Assembly (NCBI RefSeq): GCF_024763615.1
Contig: NC_077224.1
Span: forward strand, 57,546,712 to 57,610,711
DNA length: 64,000 bases
Reading direction: 5' to 3'
Origin: Phlebotomus papatasi
Lineage: Eukaryota; Arthropoda; Insecta; Diptera; Psychodidae
The translations under genes were made by a program, and so were the position numbers. Positions 23,545 through 34,047 of the stretch are shown one piece after another; positions within the stretch are counted from its first letter, which is position 1, and the number at the start of each line of letters is the position of its first letter. Below the pieces are notes generated by a model, which made no database searches, was not told where the DNA came from, and saw only the letters and a list, made by a program, of their open reading frames with translations.

Positions 23545-24215
23545 TAATATCTGCAGATATCTTTAAGATTTCTGTAGAGAAAATCTACACCTCTACAGAA
23601 TATCTGCAGATAATTCTGTAGATATTCTTACGAATTTTATTTGGGCTTGGGACAAAATTCGTCAGAATATTTCGGCAGATTTTCTGACGAATCTCTGACG
23701 AATTTCTGTAGATATTCTGCCGATTTTCTGTAAATTTTTTCTACATTCCAGACTTTCCAGACAAGATGTGTCAGAAGAGATGGAAAAATTTTTCACTGAA
23801 GTTTGCAAAATTCAATAGTTATTTTTTGTGATATCACGGTGTTTATATAAAATAAAGAATTCTGCGACGCCGTGTTACAAGTAGAGAAAAGTGAAGTGAA
23901 AACTTTAAGCAGAGTATCGACCTAAATTTCGTGTTTTTGTATCATTCCATGGGCGATTTTTAAAAAATTAGTATTTTTGCTCGCATCTTTTTACTTATTT
24001 AAATTGTTTAATCGGTAATGCTTGTTAAGCAGAGCATACCATTTTCTTTATAACTCCTACAGTTTCTACATAAATCAACAATATTTTTGTGAAGTAATGG
24101 ACACTATGCCGATTTTCTCGGCAGAAATTCTACCGAAAATCTGTAGATTTTCTGCAGAAATTCTGCCGAAAATCTACAGATTTTCTAGCAGAAATTCAGC
24201 AGAAAATCTACAGAT
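23545..24215 (+). mobile_element. Diverged single arm of the palindrome family
   Basis: From ATCTGCAGATATCTTTAAG to about 24,090 this follows the left half of the 14,568-16,018 palindrome in order: TTTTATTTGGGCTTGGGACA, CATTCCAGACTTTCCAGACA, GAATTCTGCGACGCCGTGTT, AAATTTCGTGTTTTTGT, TAAGCAGAGCATACCATTTTC. Many substitutions mark it as older. No inverted second arm follows. Instead 24,100-24,215 is filled with short self-complementary TTCTGCAGAAA / ATCTACAGATT motifs. From 24,216 to 24,476 I see only AT-rich DNA. Confidence 0.75.
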
Positions 24216-24476
24216 TTTCTCTGAATACACTGGAATATACCGTTAAAATTCAAAAAACCTCAGAGTAAAATCGGCAGGTAGAATAATGATTTGACGGTAC
24301 CCTCAAAAATCATGTTTAAATTTAAATTCAATCGAATTTTCATGCATTCCGAGTTGCCAGCACTCCGAGGTTGCCTATAAAGAATATCAGCTACCATAAG
24401 CTTATCAGGGCTTTTTATTAATAAATCGGATTGAAAAATTATTTGAAGAAAAAAAAATCTAAGTATTTTACTGAAG

Positions 24477-24482
24477 TTTATT
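24477..24482 (-). terminator. Polyadenylation signal of the THAP-ZAD gene
   Basis: AATAAA on the minus strand, about 85 bp after the stop codon. It lies in GAATTTGAAATAAACTTCAG, nearly identical to the sequence at 31,297-31,316 after the plus-strand paralogue. The conserved 3' end supports shared ancestry of the two transcription units. Confidence 0.6.
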
Positions 24483-24565
24483 TCAAATTCAAGATTATTC
24501 TTACAAAACTTCTTTTTTTGTTTTCAAAGTTTCCTGCCAGGGGTATCAGGATATTTGAATTATTT

Positions 24566-25885
24566 TTAGGGAGTGTATTGCTTAACAAAGTACCTCTGTT
24601 GTGGAACTTTTTCAGATAATTGGTGCACTCGTAGGGAGTTTCTCCAGGATGGATTCTCATCTTTCGTTATTTCATTAATTCCCTTTGATTTGATCTTCAA
24701 ACTGGCCAAATTGTTTGCTTCGGAATTTCCGGAATCAGCAGACGTGGAAGGATTCATAATTACAGTATACGGTTCAATTTCATTCGTTTGGTTGTTTGCT
24801 TCGGAAACAGATGCAAATTGGTATGGAGAAAAATCATACTTCGTAACGATTTCTTCCATTTCCTCAATCTCTTGCTTAACTTCATCTTTTGGATGGGAAT
24901 TTGACGAATAGGGCATAGCATAACCGTGCTCTTTCAGTGGTTCAAAGTTTTCGATCATTGGAGGAATCGCGACAATACTAATTTTTGTCTCTTCCACGAC
25001 CGGAGCTATGTCAAAAGATTGAGAATTTTCTTCAGGAAAGAGATTTCCTGAACATTTCCCTTCAGCAATCCTCTCAGGATCATTGAGAACATAACCAGAA
25101 TCTATGATTTCGGGCTTGACATCAAATAATTTTTCGTCATCGTTTGAATTGAATCTGACTGTTCTGAGTTGAGCAGCTTCGGGATCTTTTAGGGAATTTT
25201 CTTGGAACTCTTTCATTTCCTCGCATATCATCGGTTCATTCGCTTTCAAAGGCTGTACCTGAGCCTCAACATAGCTGCTCTGGGACGCGTAAACCTTCTT
25301 AATACGCATTTTTTTAAGCGACTGCTTTTGGTCATCTACAAACTTGTTATAAGCATTCTGATAGCGAATCTTAAACTCCCAGAGATCATCGACTTTCTCC
25401 TTGCAACAAGTGCAAATAAATCTCAGCCAATTGTTCATTTTTACCTTAGATTTCTTAGAATAAGTTATTTCATTGAGCCTCTTCTGGAGAAAGTTATACA
25501 ACGAAGAGTAAGTATCCAAGAGATCCTTAGTGGCCTCACATATTTGACATTTCTTTACTTTATCATCACTCTCTGGCATCGGTTCTGGAAGAGCTCCTTT
25601 CCTTAGGAAACCTCTCAATTTCATCCTTATACGTTTCTTCAAAATATCCTCTGGTCTGAAATGAAAACTGCATACACGAACTTTTTTTGCATCGGGATTT
25701 ATATTTATTCGCTGTAGCCAAATTTTTCGTTCCTCTTCATTTTCAGGTAATCTAAATAAAGCAAAGTAATTAAAAGTTAAAATGATGTAAAAATGGATCC
25801 TTTTAGGTTACTTGTGAAATGAGGCTCTTGAATTGATGTTTCTCGATTGATGTACACTCTGACAATATTTTACTGAACACCGCAT
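24566..25885 (-). CDS. THAP + ZAD-like protein that has lost its zinc fingers
   Basis: Two exons give about 419 aa. Exon 1 (25,885-25,812) encodes MRCSVKYCQSVHQSRNINSR and ends with donor GTAACC. A 60-bp intron ends TTTATTTAG. Exon 2 (25,751-24,566) joins in phase. Residues 1-84 form a THAP domain: Cys3, Cys8, Trp36, Cys52-x2-His55 and a GALPEP box at 77-82. Residues 93-165 look like a ZAD: Cys93-x2-Cys96 and Cys138-x2-Cys141 in FICTCCKEK. ZADs mediate dimerisation in insect C2H2 factors. A long acidic linker follows, closely matching the plus-strand paralogue at 30,090. After IKSKGINEITKDE the paralogue has eight zinc fingers. Here a deletion joins the linker to the last finger out of frame, so the protein ends with an unrelated 29-residue tail. 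The out-of-frame relic (HPGETPYECTNYLKKFH) is readable at about 24,590-24,650. It is either a decaying pseudogene or a truncated DNA-binding/dimerisation-only protein; the frame is otherwise intact. Confidence 0.75.
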
Positions 25886-27309
25886 CTTCGTGTGATTTCT
25901 CTGATAATTTAAATGGGAAGCTTTATTTATTTTATCTAGGATTTTGCTGAGTTTTTCACTAATTACAGAAACGTTTTTGCTTGGAGAGTACTAAACACAA
26001 CAAAAATCACCTGTTCAAGTATCACTGAAATTTGATAGATGTCGCCACTGTCAGTTTCAAGTTTCACGCGCGTTTGCAATAGAAATTACAAACTTCCAAA
26101 ATAATCAACCGCCGCAAACCAACCTTAGAAAATTAATTATCTAATTCTAATCTAATCCTAATAAAACCAAAAACTTTAAATGATCTTATAAAAAGCTGAT
26201 AAAGGGAATTATTGAATAAAGATTTGAGTCTCATAAAAAAAGTTGATATATAATGTAATAGGGAGATGACCTCCTTCCGGGTGCGTCAGGGATGCTGATG
26301 TTTTCAGAGAGACCAAACAACAATGTTTTTTCGCCAAAGTTAATATATTCTGTGAAACCCTCTTTTATAAAAAAAATATTTCTCATGAAAATGTCAAGTA
26401 GTGCATTCCAACTCGTTTTCGACTCGTTCCACAAGTCTTGCGAACGGTATCATGCGTACAATTATATAAACCAGCAGCCCATGTTTTCCATGGATAATTA
26501 ATTTATTATGAAAGTGATTGAACAGATTTCTGTTCGCTTGGTACGTAATCCCAAGAAGTTTTTGTGTTTATGTTTATGTACAGAGATTTAAGATAATTTT
26601 AAAGGCCTCAGCTGAAAATCACATTGTAATTTTTTTTGTTCTCAAGAAAATTCTTGTACTATTTATCAAAAAATGCAGAATTTTCGATTGGGAGTATATT
26701 TAATACTGCTATTTAATCTTTCTCTATAGACAGCATATACCCTCGCAGCATTTATATATAATAAAATATAATCATAAAAATCTTGATTATAAATTCTACC
26801 AAGTTGATAAATAATTTCAGAGAATATATTCCAAGTCCATTTTGACAGAACGGCATCTTGAGGAAAGTGTCGAAAATTCATAAAATTTTCTGTAGAAATT
26901 CTGCAGAAAATTCTGCAGAATTTTCATACAACGGTCGGATCCACCTTTAGAACAAAATTCTGCAGAATTTTCGGCAGTTACATTTTCAAATTTGACGAAT
27001 TTCTGCAGAATTTGCCGGGTGGGTTTATTACTACTGTAAAGTCTGGTAAAATCAATAAATTTTGGAATAGAGAACTACAGTCGAGTTCCTCAAATTTGAA
27101 CTCCTCAAATTTGAACGACGGTTGAGTTCAAATTCTAAAATTTGAGGTTAAGTCAAGAAAGTTTTGCGGGAAATATGAAGTAAAACCATTTTTATTTGGT
27201 CTTTTCTCAATATTATCGTATTATAGTAAATTCCGCAACAAATTCCATTTATTTCACAATAAATTACATTGATATGGCAAGATGAATAAAAACAAATAAC
27301 AAAGTAATA
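25886..27309. other. Upstream flank of the THAP-ZAD gene, no further gene seen
   Basis: Presumed promoter side of the minus-strand gene. It includes CACGCGCGTTTGC near 26,065. No supported coding region. 26,880-27,020 is a cluster of TTCTGCAGAA motifs like those in the palindrome family. TACAGTCGAGTTCCTCAAAT at 27,074 resembles a pogo-type terminus, followed by its inverted echo ATTTGAGG, but I could not find a partner end. The remainder is AT-rich. Confidence 0.4.
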
Positions 27310-29550
27310 AGGTGGGCCAGATCGGGCTGGTGATGACGTAGATACTTTTTGGAGGTTATGTCAAAAATCATCTGTTCGTGACTCGCGCCAAAATCTCATG
27401 CGAATACTTTTCTATAAAATGTTGGGAATATATCAAAATTTTTAGTTTAATTGTTAACAGAAATGACTATTATTATCAATTAAATTAATATTTGATGTTG
27501 TTTCTGTTTTTCTCGTACTTTTTTGCCACAAAATTCCACTGGGCAAAAATTATTTCCACGAAACCCGGCAGACCATACATTGCATGAGCAAATCACAAAT
27601 GTGTCAGAACTTTCAATACTAATGTATTTTCTTTGGAAAAAACTTAGAATAAGCAAAATGATACAGAATTCTATAAAATCACGTAGAATACCAAATTGAT
27701 ATAAAATGTCGAGTTCAGATATTCTAAACAAAAAGCAAATTAAATTTTCTATAATTTCGTAAGACTTCTACAACGGTTCTAAGGACTCATAAATCCATTT
27801 CCCCATTAAGATTTCCACATTTTTTGTTTTGTGTTAAACTAAGAAAAAAAACAAGAAAAATCTTAAAATTAGTTTTCATTGATTTTATTAACAAAATCTA
27901 TTTTATTAAGTTATTCTTTTTCCAACACTTTCTAAAATTTTCCTCTAAAATTGACATCGTTACGTATGTATCAGGATCAGGAATGAGTTTTTTTCAGAAC
28001 TGTCAAGAGCAATTCAGAAAAGAAATTTAAGGTGGCATTTGAATTCTCAACTTATGGTTCTTTCAGTACAATTTTACGACTATTTTGGATCTTATATGAC
28101 TTAATTTTTATCCATTATTTTTACATTTACAAGTATTTTGTGATTTTTAATCAATTTTCATGCCCCAAAACCTATAAAATGTCATCACCTGATGAAATTT
28201 TGCCAACGAGGGGAATTCACTAAGGCAAAATTGGCATTTTCTCGCCTTTAGCGAGTTTTTTTTTTGAATATTGAAATACTTGAGAAATAAATATTTACGA
28301 TATTCGGAATTTTTAAGAATTAATTGCGTTATTCGCATAATTTCTATTCTTGATTAAAACGTGACCTTTTTTGATCATTGTAGTCTTCATTGTGGTAAAA
28401 CCCATTCAATTGTTTATTCATGTATGATGTTGTACTCTTTATAAAAGATTTGGCACTTTACCGTACTTTGGAATTATCTCCCAATATTCTGATTCTTGGT
28501 CTATTTTTTAAAATTTAAATCATAAAAATATTATCAAATAATTTTTTCACAAAGAGAAAGTTACGCTAGGGAAAATGCTCTCTGCAGTTCAAACTTTACC
28601 ATCTTTTTCCGGGAAAATCGAAAATTAATCTTAATTTTTGCTACACAAAAAGAATCTGTAATTCATTAAGATCCATTGCTTACCTCATTTAGTATTTAAA
28701 GTTCTTAATTTTTTTGTTACAAGACAAATAAAAAAGCAATATCGATTTGTTCCAAGGCATATGGTACAATTTTTACATTCGAATGTGAAGGTACATGCCT
28801 CTGAATCTCGAACAGTTTCTGAAAATATTGCTGTCGAAACATTAAACGAGGTATTATTTACAAGCCTGGGCCTAATACACTCATTGGAACTATCATTTTA
28901 GTGAAACAAACTATCAAAAAAAAAATTAATTTTTCTGAAGTGTTACTTTTTCTTTGGTAATAAAATTGTTGGAAAAACCATTTTATCGATATGGAAACTA
29001 TAAAATTCGATGTAAAAAGAGAAATGTGGTGCTCCACGACCCCATACATTGAATTGGCCGGTAAGGCTAGCTTGCCTAGAATGCTGTGAATTTTTTTTCT
29101 GTATAGTCTATAATTTTTCAAAAAACTTAATAAAATTGAAAATTGACTAAGAAGTGTACAATGAATGCAATTTTTAAACATATTAGCTGCAAAATAAGAT
29201 TAAATTTTAAAATTTAACAATGGAAAATCGATTTAAGGAAATGATTGAGTTTAATGGCATATATGGACGATATTTTATCCTAGGCAATTTTAATATCATA
29301 CCCAATGTGGTCATATTAGTAAAAAGATGTTTTTTTTTTTTAAATCAAAATGTATAATATTATACTTATTTGAAGTTCATTAGCCGAGGAACAATAAATA
29401 TATTTTCACTTATAAAGAAAATTAATTAATCTTTGCAACATTATTCGATTCTTATTTTTCTATTACAAATGTTTGACAAATCTGAGTTGTCGACACTGTA
29501 CCAGTCGGGTAAAAGTATCTACGTCACTGGCGGTTCGATCTGGCCCACCT
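27310..29550. mobile_element. TIR element, 2.24 kb, TA-flanked
   Basis: The left end AGGTGGGCCAGATCG, with GTAGATACTTTT further in, is matched by the inverse at the right end, giving about 40 bp of imperfect inverted repeat. TA flanks both sides (27,308-27,309 and 29,551-29,552). The interior is very AT-rich. A short plus-strand stretch near 28,738-28,900 reads like protein (RFVPRHMVQFLHSN, then SESRTVSENIAVETL) before hitting stops; I do not recognise it. The TA target suggests a Tc1/mariner-type element. It lies between the two THAP-ZAD copies, just before the assembly gap. Confidence 0.65.
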
Positions 29551-29589
29551 TATACTTGAAACATCTTGACGTTCCTCCAAATAGTTAGG

Positions 29590-30089
29590 NNNNNNNNNNN
29601 NNNNNNNNNNNNNNNNNNNNNNNNNNNNNNNNNNNNNNNNNNNNNNNNNNNNNNNNNNNNNNNNNNNNNNNNNNNNNNNNNNNNNNNNNNNNNNNNNNNN
29701 NNNNNNNNNNNNNNNNNNNNNNNNNNNNNNNNNNNNNNNNNNNNNNNNNNNNNNNNNNNNNNNNNNNNNNNNNNNNNNNNNNNNNNNNNNNNNNNNNNNN
29801 NNNNNNNNNNNNNNNNNNNNNNNNNNNNNNNNNNNNNNNNNNNNNNNNNNNNNNNNNNNNNNNNNNNNNNNNNNNNNNNNNNNNNNNNNNNNNNNNNNNN
29901 NNNNNNNNNNNNNNNNNNNNNNNNNNNNNNNNNNNNNNNNNNNNNNNNNNNNNNNNNNNNNNNNNNNNNNNNNNNNNNNNNNNNNNNNNNNNNNNNNNNN
30001 NNNNNNNNNNNNNNNNNNNNNNNNNNNNNNNNNNNNNNNNNNNNNNNNNNNNNNNNNNNNNNNNNNNNNNNNNNNNNNNNNNNNNNNNN
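29590..30089. other. Assembly gap of exactly 500 N
   Basis: Five hundred unknown bases, a conventional placeholder length, so the true gap size is unknown. It hides the 5' part of the gene at 30,090, where the THAP and ZAD-like exons would be expected by analogy with the minus-strand copy. Confidence 0.98.
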
Positions 30090-31254
30090 TTCTGGGTATG
30101 TTCTCAATGATTCTGAGAAGATTGCTGAACAGGGATGTTCAGGAAATCTCTTTCCTGAAGAAAATTCTCAATCTTTTGACATAGCTCCGGTCGTAGAAGA
30201 GACAAAAATTAGTATTGTCTCGATTCCTCCGATGATCGAAAACTTTGAACCACTGAAAGAGCACGGGTATTCCCTTCCTTATTGGCAAAATTCGCACCTA
30301 CAAGATGAAGTAAAGCAAGAGATCGAGGAAACGGAAGAAAGAACTGCTGACGCAGACGAAACAAATGAAATTCCAAATTATGTGAGACCTACTGCATCAG
30401 AAGATTTCGGATCTTCCAGATCAAATATATTAGAGATCAAATCAAAGAAAATTAAAGAAAAGAGGCCACAGAAACCAAAACAGGTCAAAAAAGTACCAAA
30501 AGAGAAGCGTGCGAGACGTAAAAGTTCGATCAAACGTGGAATATTCAATTGCATGCTGTGCAATAAGGTTTTTCACACCGGAAATTCCTTAAGACAGCAC
30601 ATGACAACAATCCACTTGAAAACCAGGGAGTGTCAATGTTCCGTCTGCGGCAAGAAATTTTCCACAAAAGCCATGCTACAGCGACATGAACCAATTCACG
30701 ATAAAAACCGTGCGACATATTCATGCAAATACTGCAATAAAACTTTCTTTAAGTCACCGAAGGAACATATGTGGCTGATACACTCCATTCCACACAATGT
30801 TCAGGACAGAATCTGCATTTGCCAATACTGCAATGCTACTCTGGAGGACAGACTTGCCTACTACGAACATCTCAAATGTCACAGTCTCGAGAAGTACACC
30901 TGTCGCTCATGTTCAAAAGAATTTTCATCTTTGGATCTCTTGGGAGAGCATGAGGTAACTCATATCGATACCAGACCATACGTCTGCGAAATATGCGCAA
31001 AAACTTACAAAAATATGAAATCTCTCAGTAAGCACATTAATCTACATTGTGGGGGTAAGAAAAGGTATGAATGCGATTATTGTGGCAAAAAGTTTTCCAC
31101 TTCTTTCAATCGGAAGTTGCATGTGAGACTCCATACCGGAGAAACTCCCTACGAATGCACCAAGTGTCTGAAACAGTTCCACGACAAGAGAATATGTGCT
31201 AAACACTTCCTAAAGTGCTCAGGAAATCCTAACAAGCCTAATATGAAAATTTGA
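30090..31254 (+). CDS. C2H2 zinc-finger protein (5' end lost in gap), THAP-ZAD paralogue
   Basis: The open frame starts in the gap and reads SGYVLNDSEKIAEQGCSGNL, very similar to the linker of the minus-strand THAP-ZAD protein. A basic stretch follows (KEKRPQKPKQVKKVPKEKRA), probably nuclear-localising. Then come eight fingers at about 30,544-31,225, starting FNCMLC, CQCSVC, YSCKYC, CICQYC, YTCRSC, YVCEIC, YECDYC and YECTKC. The third finger has a short loop. The last ends in KHFLKC, so it is C2HC rather than C2H2. The linker between fingers 7 and 8 is HTGETPYEC, the classic TGEKP-type linker. The stop is at 31,252-31,254. It is most likely a nuclear sequence-specific DNA-binding protein. That its missing N-terminus is THAP plus ZAD is inferred from the paralogue, not seen. 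Confidence 0.85.
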
Positions 31255-31305
31255 AAACAAAAAAAAATGAATTTTTTAAAGTTTAAATTAAAATATTGAA
31301 TTTGA

Positions 31306-31311
31306 AATAAA
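31306..31311 (+). terminator. Polyadenylation signal of the zinc-finger gene
   Basis: AATAAA about 50 bp after the stop codon, within GAATTTGAAATAAACTCCAG, conserved with the minus-strand paralogue. Confidence 0.65.
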
Positions 31312-31395
31312 CTCCAGAAATATTTGATATTTCTTTTTTTTTCAATTGGGGGAATGTGGTTTGCCTCTGAACGAAAAATTATGTTAAAAATTTAA

Positions 31396-32549
31396 CTCTT
31401 TCCGGACCACAATATATCCAGAGAACGAATTTCAGTAAAACTCACTTTATTTTAAGTCTTAGTGGTCAAATATGATACTTTTGTAGAGAAAGAATTTTCT
31501 CCGCCTCTGGGAAATTGGAAAACTCATGGGTACTCTCGTCCCCAAAAGAACGAAAAGGAGACAGACTTCAATTTTCCAAAAGTTCATAATATCAATTTTG
31601 TGAATTATTTTTGCATGTCAAATGACTCTTTTACAATGTTAATCACTGAAACATGAAGAATTATTGACCACTATCTTGTGAGAGGACCAGGAAGTGGTCA
31701 AGAAGACCACTTGCTTGTCAACAGATTCCTCAAAATATTTCACACAAAAACACTTTAAAACACATTTCTCTCAACACGATGTTAAGGCCTCTACACATTG
31801 GGAGCAATTTTTGTCAAAAATTGCATTTTTGACAGAATTTTGACGTTTCTGCCTACAGCACTGCAGCCAATTTCCTTCAAAAAAGCAATTTTTGACGAAA
31901 ATTGTGCTCAATGTGTAGACACCTTTATTGTAGACACGTTAAGCTTTCTCAAAAGCATAAAAGACACTTCCTGGACAATCAAAATTCACCAAAATCAGAA
32001 AGAATAGGAAAAACTTCCCTGAAGGCAATCTCCCGCGCTGCCAAATGCCAAAATTATCGGCCATATTGGCAAAAATGTCGCTCCCGCTTGGAACTTTGTT
32101 ACAAGGTTGGTGTCAAAAAGCAAATGGCGGGTATTGGCGGGATAACCTTACATTTGACCTCTAGATTTTTGGGGACGAGAGTACCCAGAGTACCCATAAA
32201 GTTTGAACAAGTTTCTTGAAAATTTAAGAAAAAATTATTTTTCGAATTGATGCAATGTGTAATTGTTAGTTATCATAATTATTGGCCCGAGAGGTTTTTC
32301 CTTATTCTGGTCTAGAAATATCAAAAAAGTCACAATATCTGCAAGGAAGCAGAAAATCAAAAATTCACGATTTTTGACCAAGAATATCTTAGCTCAGGAG
32401 TTAATTGGGATCCTGCAAAAAAATCCTAGATTTGGACATCTTTATAGTTTGTAATTATCCAGAAGAATCGGATTTTTATCGATTCTAAATAGTCCAAAAA
32501 TATTCTTTTTTCCATGGGTACCCAGAGTCCCAAAAAGGAGACGAAAGAG
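31396..32549. mobile_element. piggyBac-like element, copy A (left half of a composite)
   Basis: It starts CTCTTTCCGGACCACAA after TTAA (31,392-31,395) and ends GACGAAAGAG before TTAA (32,550-32,553). A second copy at 51,842-52,413 shares the ends and most of the interior (for example GAGAGGTTTTTCCTTATTC and ATATCTGCAAGGAAGCAGAA) but lacks about 585 bp, roughly 31,615-32,195 here. That segment includes the small MITE at 31,785. The 64-105-codon frames inside have no recognisable domain. Confidence 0.65.
31785..31926. mobile_element. Small MITE, about 140 bp
   Basis: The left end AGGCCTCTACACATTG, with GCAATTTTTGTCAAAAATTGC further in, is matched by an inverted right end. The two ends form an almost continuous hairpin. 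The subterminal CTACACA...GCAATTTTCGTCAA pattern is shared with the ends of the 14,568-16,018 palindrome, suggesting a common family. It is nested in the piggyBac-like copy A. Confidence 0.6.
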
Positions 32550-32553
32550 TTAA

Positions 32554-33079
32554 CCCATTCCTTAACATGGTATTATACATCATACGTAACTTGAGTGATT
32601 TTAGATAATTTATTCCAGGGCAATTGATATTCGAATTTCTGTCGGAAATGGATTTTTAGTTACTTTAGCCTTTCAATGACTTGGAAAAAATAGCTCGATA
32701 TTTTAATCTCACAATTTGTTGTTCTTTTTTCGCTTCGCGTGAAGTCATGCAAAATTTTTCTCAAAATGGCAGACTGAAAATTCGACATCCCGTCGAATTT
32801 GTTAAAATTGGCCTTCATTCTTTTTCCTGATTTGAATTCTGGTTGCCAATGTGTTTTCTTGGATAGTTACTCTATCGAAAACAATAGAATTTGTAATGAA
32901 TTAATGTACAGAATTTAAATTCAGTGACCGTTAAGACACGTGTTTGAGGGCGGCTCCCCGCGCCCCCATAATGGATAATTTTTTTTCTTTTCAAAAAAAT
33001 CATCTATTAATCTGTAGGAAACTAATTCCAAAGTATGAACATTCTATCTCAAGTATTTCTGGTACATTGACTGAATGGG
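32554..33079. mobile_element. piggyBac-like MITE (CCCATTC family), 526 bp
   Basis: Starts CCCATTCCTTAACATGG directly after the shared TTAA at 32,550 and ends CATTGACTGAATGGG before TTAA (33,080-33,083). Relatives: 52,418 to about 52,735 (truncated) and 54,175-57,491 (inverted and interrupted). TTAA plus CCC/GGG ends fit piggyBac-like elements. No coding capacity is seen. Confidence 0.65.
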
Positions 33080-33223
33080 TTAAAAAGGATCAGAAAATTT
33101 ATCTTGATTAGTGTGAAAAAATAATAATTTGCAAGGTGCATGCATAAATTTGTTTTCGTAGTCTTTATTATGTGTAAAAATTGAGATTTATGAAAATTTG
33201 AGTTGCTGCTTCCATTGCAAACG

Positions 33224-33802
33224 TGCGACAATGACGTCACATCCACATCCATTCTGGTTTTCGGGAAGAACTAAATGTGAAAAAAATTGGATCCACAAGA
33301 GGTGGAAACGGTGGAAAGCTAAATTTTCAGGGATCAAAAAATCGAGAGATTTGCTCTTTTGATAAAGTCAAAGCAAAAATGTGTAGAAAAAAAGGATAAT
33401 AAAGTTTTATAATGAAGTTTTCTAAGTTTTATGAATGTTTTAAGCTACAGTTTCTTATCAGCTTGGAAAAAGTAGTTCAAGAGACAAATGGTGTTGGTTA
33501 TTTAGTTTTATTTTCTTTAATTATTTCGCGATAAAAAAATAATCTGTATGTTTTATAACGTTTCAATACAAATAGGGTAATTTCTTGCATAATAGTAATA
33601 GAAAAGTTTAAATGTTAAATATTCTCTTATATATATATGATCTTAGATGGATTATTCAATTTTTCTTAAATTTTTTTTCAGTTTATTTTCCCGCTCTTTT
33701 TGCGTATACCTGCGCCTTTTTTTTTGGCGCCAAAACATCTGCGCCATCTGTACGCCGGGATTTCGATCCGGAGATATTTGCAGAGATGACGTCATTGTCG
33801 CA
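33224..33802. repeat. 16-bp inverted repeat pair with perfect TGACGTCA sites
   Basis: TGCGACAATGACGTCA at 33,224-33,239 and its exact reverse complement at 33,787-33,802 bound 547 bp of AT-rich DNA. Each copy contains TGACGTCA, the palindromic CRE/CREB-type site. They lie about 0.25-0.8 kb upstream of the presumed anoctamin first exon. They may be terminal repeats of a MITE, a regulatory pair, or both. The 67-80-codon frames here have no recognisable domain. Confidence 0.5.
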
Positions 33803-34047
33803 TGTCAAAAATCTCCAGGCGATCTTGGGAGGAGGAAAATAAGCCGATAAACAGGTGCGTTTTTGGAGTATATTTTTACCATCCTCGGGACAATTGTCCA
33901 TGTCACTAACCTCTCCTGTAGTCAATCTACCCGACTAGCGCTAGAGTGTATCATTTTATATACTCCTTATCACTAAATTTCGATACTCTCGTGAACTTGG
34001 TGTGTTCCACTGCCCGAGATTAGGACGTGCTCCAGTGTGGGTATCTC

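Noticed and set aside
29566..30090. Open frame running through the N gap
   Set aside because: The unknown bases are placeholders, so only the part from 30,090 is real sequence evidence.
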